Positions 61,320 through 64,000 of a DNA stretch of 64,000 nucleotides are shown piece after piece (position 1 is the first letter of the stretch; every line of letters begins with the position of its first letter). The stretch covers positions 1,116,001 to 1,180,000 of the forward strand of contig NC_026482.1 in the NCBI RefSeq assembly GCF_000328475.2, written 5' to 3'. A program made the translations under genes and the position numbers. This stretch comes from Mycosarcoma maydis (Eukaryota; Basidiomycota; Ustilaginomycetes; Ustilaginales). A model generated the notes under the pieces. The model saw only the letters and a program-made list of their open reading frames with translations, did not search any database and was not told the DNA's origin.

Positions 61320-64000
61320 TTAGTAGTCATTAGTGACGTGCAAGGCGGTGGGTTTGGAACGGAGCAAGGAGAGGTTGGTCGGGTTGAGTTTGACGGGAGC
61401 AGGAGAGCTGATTGTGGGGGTTGACCAGGGAAACAGCGGGGTTCTGGCGACGTTGGGGGAAAGAGGGGAGGCGGGAATAAAGGTAGAATTGCCGTCGAGC
61501 GCGATATCAGTCTCGAAGTCGAGGCAGAGGCTTTCGGGGGTTGTGTGCGGGTTTTGAGGGAGGTGGTAAGGGGATACTGTGTCTCCGGGCGAGAGGTGAA
61601 TGTGCGAAATGCTCCGTGGAGTACCAAGGATCACTCTGACTCGGTGTGATGCATTGTCGATAGGAGAAGGCAACGATTTTGGTGACGCACCTCGGTGCAT
61701 ACCGGCGAGATAGGGGTACGAGAGGTGTGAAGCACCAGCAGCGCTGCTGGCTCCGAAGGAGTTGACCGAAGCACGCGACACGTTCGAGTGCAGCATCATG
61801 TCTTTCCCTTGTTCACCCGTAGACAGGTCCATAGCCGAACGACTGAACGAAGCGTCAAATTCAATTTCCTCATCGGCTGCCACGAGCGAAGTGATAAACT
61901 CGTCCGGAAGCGCTTGCTCGTCATCAACCTTGGGCTTCTTCGCTGCACGAGCAGCCGTGTTTCGCAACGTCGTCACTCCCGCCCTCGACGTGTACCTGTC
62001 TTGGCTCGCATCATCATCAGCCGGCACTGTCTTGCTCAACCGACTCGCCGCTCGTTTCAGCCTTCCACCCCAGCCGCCTGCAGCCGCAGCCGCAGCTCCA
62101 ACTCCAGCTCCAGCTGCAACGTCGCGCATCTCACCGAGATAAAGGTTCGAGACGTAAGGCGTGTTTTTCTCCTCGTCCTCTCCTCCGCGGTGGAAGCGAT
62201 CCAGAGTAGAATCTTCGCGCGCCTCTTGACGGCCCAAATTGTACGCCGCCGCTTCTTTTCGCTTGCGGTAGGCGTAGATTCCACCGATGGCAGCCGCAAT
62301 CGCAGCTGCTCCAAGGAGCGACCCCGCAATCGCGCCCGTATGCTTCGATCCGGTGGAAGGTTGGTTGTCTTGTGGCGCCTGTGAGGTAGGCTTGGCCTCG
62401 GATAAAACCTTGGACAAAGTCGGGGCAGCGACCTGGCTAGGCTCTACCGAGGACGATGCCACAGCAGCTGTGGTGGGAGTAGAACTCGTCACAGCCGCAG
62501 ACGAGGCAGCCGAGACAGGTGAAACAGGCGGAGCAGCGATATCAGCGGCGGCAGAAGCAATTGCCTGCCTAGCCTGAGCCACACCTGCAGGGGAAGCGGA
62601 CCACGTCATTCCACCACCAGTCTGCATCGTACCCACATCCATATAGTGAAGCTGCGCATCAGCAGCACCTACACCGTTGGAGGAAAAGCTCTGACTAGCA
62701 AACGCAGGACCATCGTTAGCCCGTCCGAAGCTGACCACCATCACCTCGTCCGTCATCACCGCCGAGTGATAAGCCACCGAGGGAGGCTTGGAGCTCTCAG
62801 AAGTCCACGTAGCCGCATCCCACCTCGCCGGCGTCTGTCGAGGGTCCAAGATGAACACCTCGTCAATCGGATCGTTGTTGGTCTTGATTTGCCACGGATC
62901 TTGCAGATACCCGCCGTGAACGATGATCTTACCGTCCGGACTGACAACTGCAGTGTGGCCCATACGACCCGATGGGATGAGACCCGTAGCGTTCCAATGC
63001 TCCCAGTTTCCAGAGCCAACGTCAAGCACCCAGAACTTGTCTAGACGTGCCATATTGCCGGATCCATCTTTGCCACCGAGGAAGACAACTTTTTCGCCAC
63101 ACGTGCCGTTGGCCGGTAGCACCACAGTGGCGTAGTCTGTCAAGGAGAAATCGCGCATTCGAGCGTCGATTGCGAGCGATTGGATGGTGGCGTACGTGGT
63201 ACCGGTCACATCGACGCCCACGTGGGCAGTCTCGATCGACTTGGAAAGGTTGTGCGACGCGAGCGAGGTGTGCAAGAACGTAGATTGACCCCACACATCT
63301 AGGCCGGCATAGGTGCCATTGGTAGAGGCGCACGTGGATGCATCATACGTTCCGCCCGAGACCAGAACGGAAGGAGTGGCATTCGAAGAAGTGAGAGTGA
63401 CCGCCTTGGCACCACGTCTGCGGCTAGGCGCAACGCCGTTGTCGGCATAGACCGGAGCCCATTTGCCAGCGGTGATGTTGCCAGCAGGAGCCGACCACAC
63501 GTAGGCGGGCGCGTCGTGCGCGCAATTCTCGGTGACTCCGCCAACGATCCAGAGCTTGTCAGACCCATCGACAGGGTCGGTCACGACGCTAGCTGCGGCA
63601 TACGCATGAGCGGGCAAGCCATTCGACGACAATCTCTGCCACGACTGAGCGCTCGAGTTGGAGACCATACTGGCAGCAGAGAGATCCGAAACATCGAGCG
63701 CATAGACGTCGTTTGTGATATCGCCCGAGATGCTCGTCTGACCGCCCACGACCAGAACCACATTGTGGCCGCGCACGTACGTCGCTGTCTGACCCCACCG
63801 CTTTGTGGGCGGTGCAGCAACGGTGATGTCCGCCTCAGTACCATTCGCGTGTTCAAAAACGATGGTTAAAGTACGTTGACCGCCATCTTGGGCGATCGTG
63901 GTGGAGGAATCGGCTGCTGCAACAGCGGGGAACACATCGTCTCTTCGCACACGAGACTTGCCAACGACGGTTTGCGATCCAAACCGTTGTCGTTGCTTTC
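61320..64000 (-). CDS. Kelch-type single-pass membrane protein (5' end outside window)
   Basis: A partial gene: the frame is open to the right edge with no ATG before it (a GTG at 63950 is not a credible start), so the N-terminus, presumably with a signal peptide, is missing. About 890 residues are visible. The first half has kelch/galactose-oxidase-like blades with the Gly-Gly pattern: VVLVVGGQTS, LWIVGGVTEN, VVFLGGKDG, GRMGHTAVVSPDGKIIVHGGY and MVVSFGRANDG, plus Cys and N-glycosylation sites fitting an extracellular location. A Ser/Thr/Ala stalk follows, then one transmembrane helix (HTGAIAGSLLGAAAIAAAIG, about 62266-62340), a basic stop-transfer YRKRKE, and a cytoplasmic tail of about 300 residues with Arg/Ser-rich and acidic parts. 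Such ectokelch proteins are common in basidiomycetes and of unknown function; a cell-surface or wall-sensing role is only a guess. Confidence 0.85.
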   Translation of the reverse strand, partial: KQRQRFGSQTVVGKSRVRRDDVFPAVAAADSSTTIAQDGGQRTLTIVFEHANGTEADITVAAPPTKRWGQTATYVRGHNVVLVVGGQTSISGDITNDVYALDVSDLSAASMVSNSSAQSWQRLSSNGLPAHAYAAASVVTDPVDGSDKLWIVGGVTENCAHDAPAYVWSAPAGNITAGKWAPVYADNGVAPSRRRGAKAVTLTSSNATPSVLVSGGTYDASTCASTNGTYAGLDVWGQSTFLHTSLASHNLSKSIETAHVGVDVTGTTYATIQSLAIDARMRDFSLTDYATVVLPANGTCGEKVVFLGGKDGSGNMARLDKFWVLDVGSGNWEHWNATGLIPSGRMGHTAVVSPDGKIIVHGGYLQDPWQIKTNNDPIDEVFILDPRQTPARWDAATWTSESSKPPSVAYHSAVMTDEVMVVSFGRANDGPAFASQSFSSNGVGAADAQLHYMDVGTMQTGGGMTWSASPAGVAQARQAIASAAADIAAPPVSPVSAASSAAVTSSTPTTAAVASSSVEPSQVAAPTLSKVLSEAKPTSQAPQDNQPSTGSKHTGAIAGSLLGAAAIAAAIGGIYAYRKRKEAAAYNLGRQEAREDSTLDRFHRGGEDEEKNTPYVSNLYLGEMRDVAAGAGVGAAAAAAGGWGGRLKRAASRLSKTVPADDDASQDRYTSRAGVTTLRNTAARAAKKPKVDDEQALPDEFITSLVAADEEIEFDASFSRSAMDLSTGEQGKDMMLHSNVSRASVNSFGASSAAGASHLSYPYLAGMHRGASPKSLPSPIDNASHRVRVILGTPRSISHIHLSPGDTVSPYHLPQNPHTTPESLCLDFETDIALDGNSTFIPASPLSPNVARTPLFPWSTPTISSPAPVKLNPTNLSLLRSKPTALHVTNDY

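Noticed and set aside
61788..62384. 198-codon + strand frame antisense to the kelch-type gene
   Set aside because: Lies opposite the membrane segment and tail of the kelch-type protein; Arg/Ser composition is a shadow of Ala/Glu codons.
63948..63950. Start codon of the kelch-type gene at 63950
   Set aside because: It is a GTG, and the frame stays open to the window edge, so the gene is treated as 5'-truncated.

Overview
The window looks like nuclear DNA of a basidiomycete smut fungus (Ustilaginaceae, Ustilago/Sporisorium type). Evidence: long intron-poor ORFs with a few short GT..AG introns, 1-2.5 kb intergenic spaces, serine/alanine-rich fungal proteins, and recognisable smut or fungal proteins. 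The clearest is a DH-PH-FYVE exchange factor with the architecture of Ustilago Don1. The exact species cannot be named from sequence alone.

Layout, left to right: ASF1 histone chaperone (-, 30-648); a small lysine-rich coiled-coil gene (+, 2843-3441); a decayed retrotransposon gag-like remnant with a fold-back inverted repeat (-, about 3750-4919); don1 (-, 5586-9731); an HhH DNA-glycosylase-like gene (+, 12295-13422); an Hrp1-type two-RRM protein with four exons (-, 13667-16218); pex6 (+, 17204-21085); cdc24 (+, 23607-26915); a RanBP2-type zinc-finger gene with three exons (-, 27395-29457); rpn10 with three exons (-, 30995-32323); a Caf1/Pop2 deadenylase (+, 33066-34016); a UBE2G1-type E2 with two exons (-, 34370-35034); apc1 (+, 36312-42545); a possible Rec114-like gene with three exons (+, 43129-44550); a possible TORC1 subunit Tco89 (+, 45851-48415); a secreted, probably GPI-anchored Cys-rich protein (-, 48555-49382); a BAR-like/PH/ArfGAP protein (+, 51573-57017); mitochondrial glutamyl-tRNA synthetase (-, 57229-58944); rft1 (+, 59357-61201); and a kelch-type membrane protein running off the right edge (-, 61320-64000).

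Most genes are ordinary housekeeping genes: chromatin assembly, mRNA 3'-end processing and turnover, peroxisome import, ubiquitin-proteasome and APC/C, mitochondrial translation, N-glycosylation. Two groups share a theme. Two exchange factors predicted to act on Cdc42 (Don1 and Cdc24) lie 14 kb apart. Rpn10, a UBE2G1-type E2 and Apc1 form a loose run of ubiquitin-system genes. Nothing indicates co-transcription.

The intergenic spaces carry a striking dispersed short motif, ATTCACG or its complement CGTGAAT, often in tandem or alternating as ATTCACG/ATTCGTG. There are also several microsatellites and two minisatellites upstream of don1. No tRNA, rRNA, CRISPR array or complete transposon was recognised. 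Exon coordinates were derived by hand from splice-site consensus, reading frame and remembered family similarity. Start codons are the first in-frame ATG unless stated.
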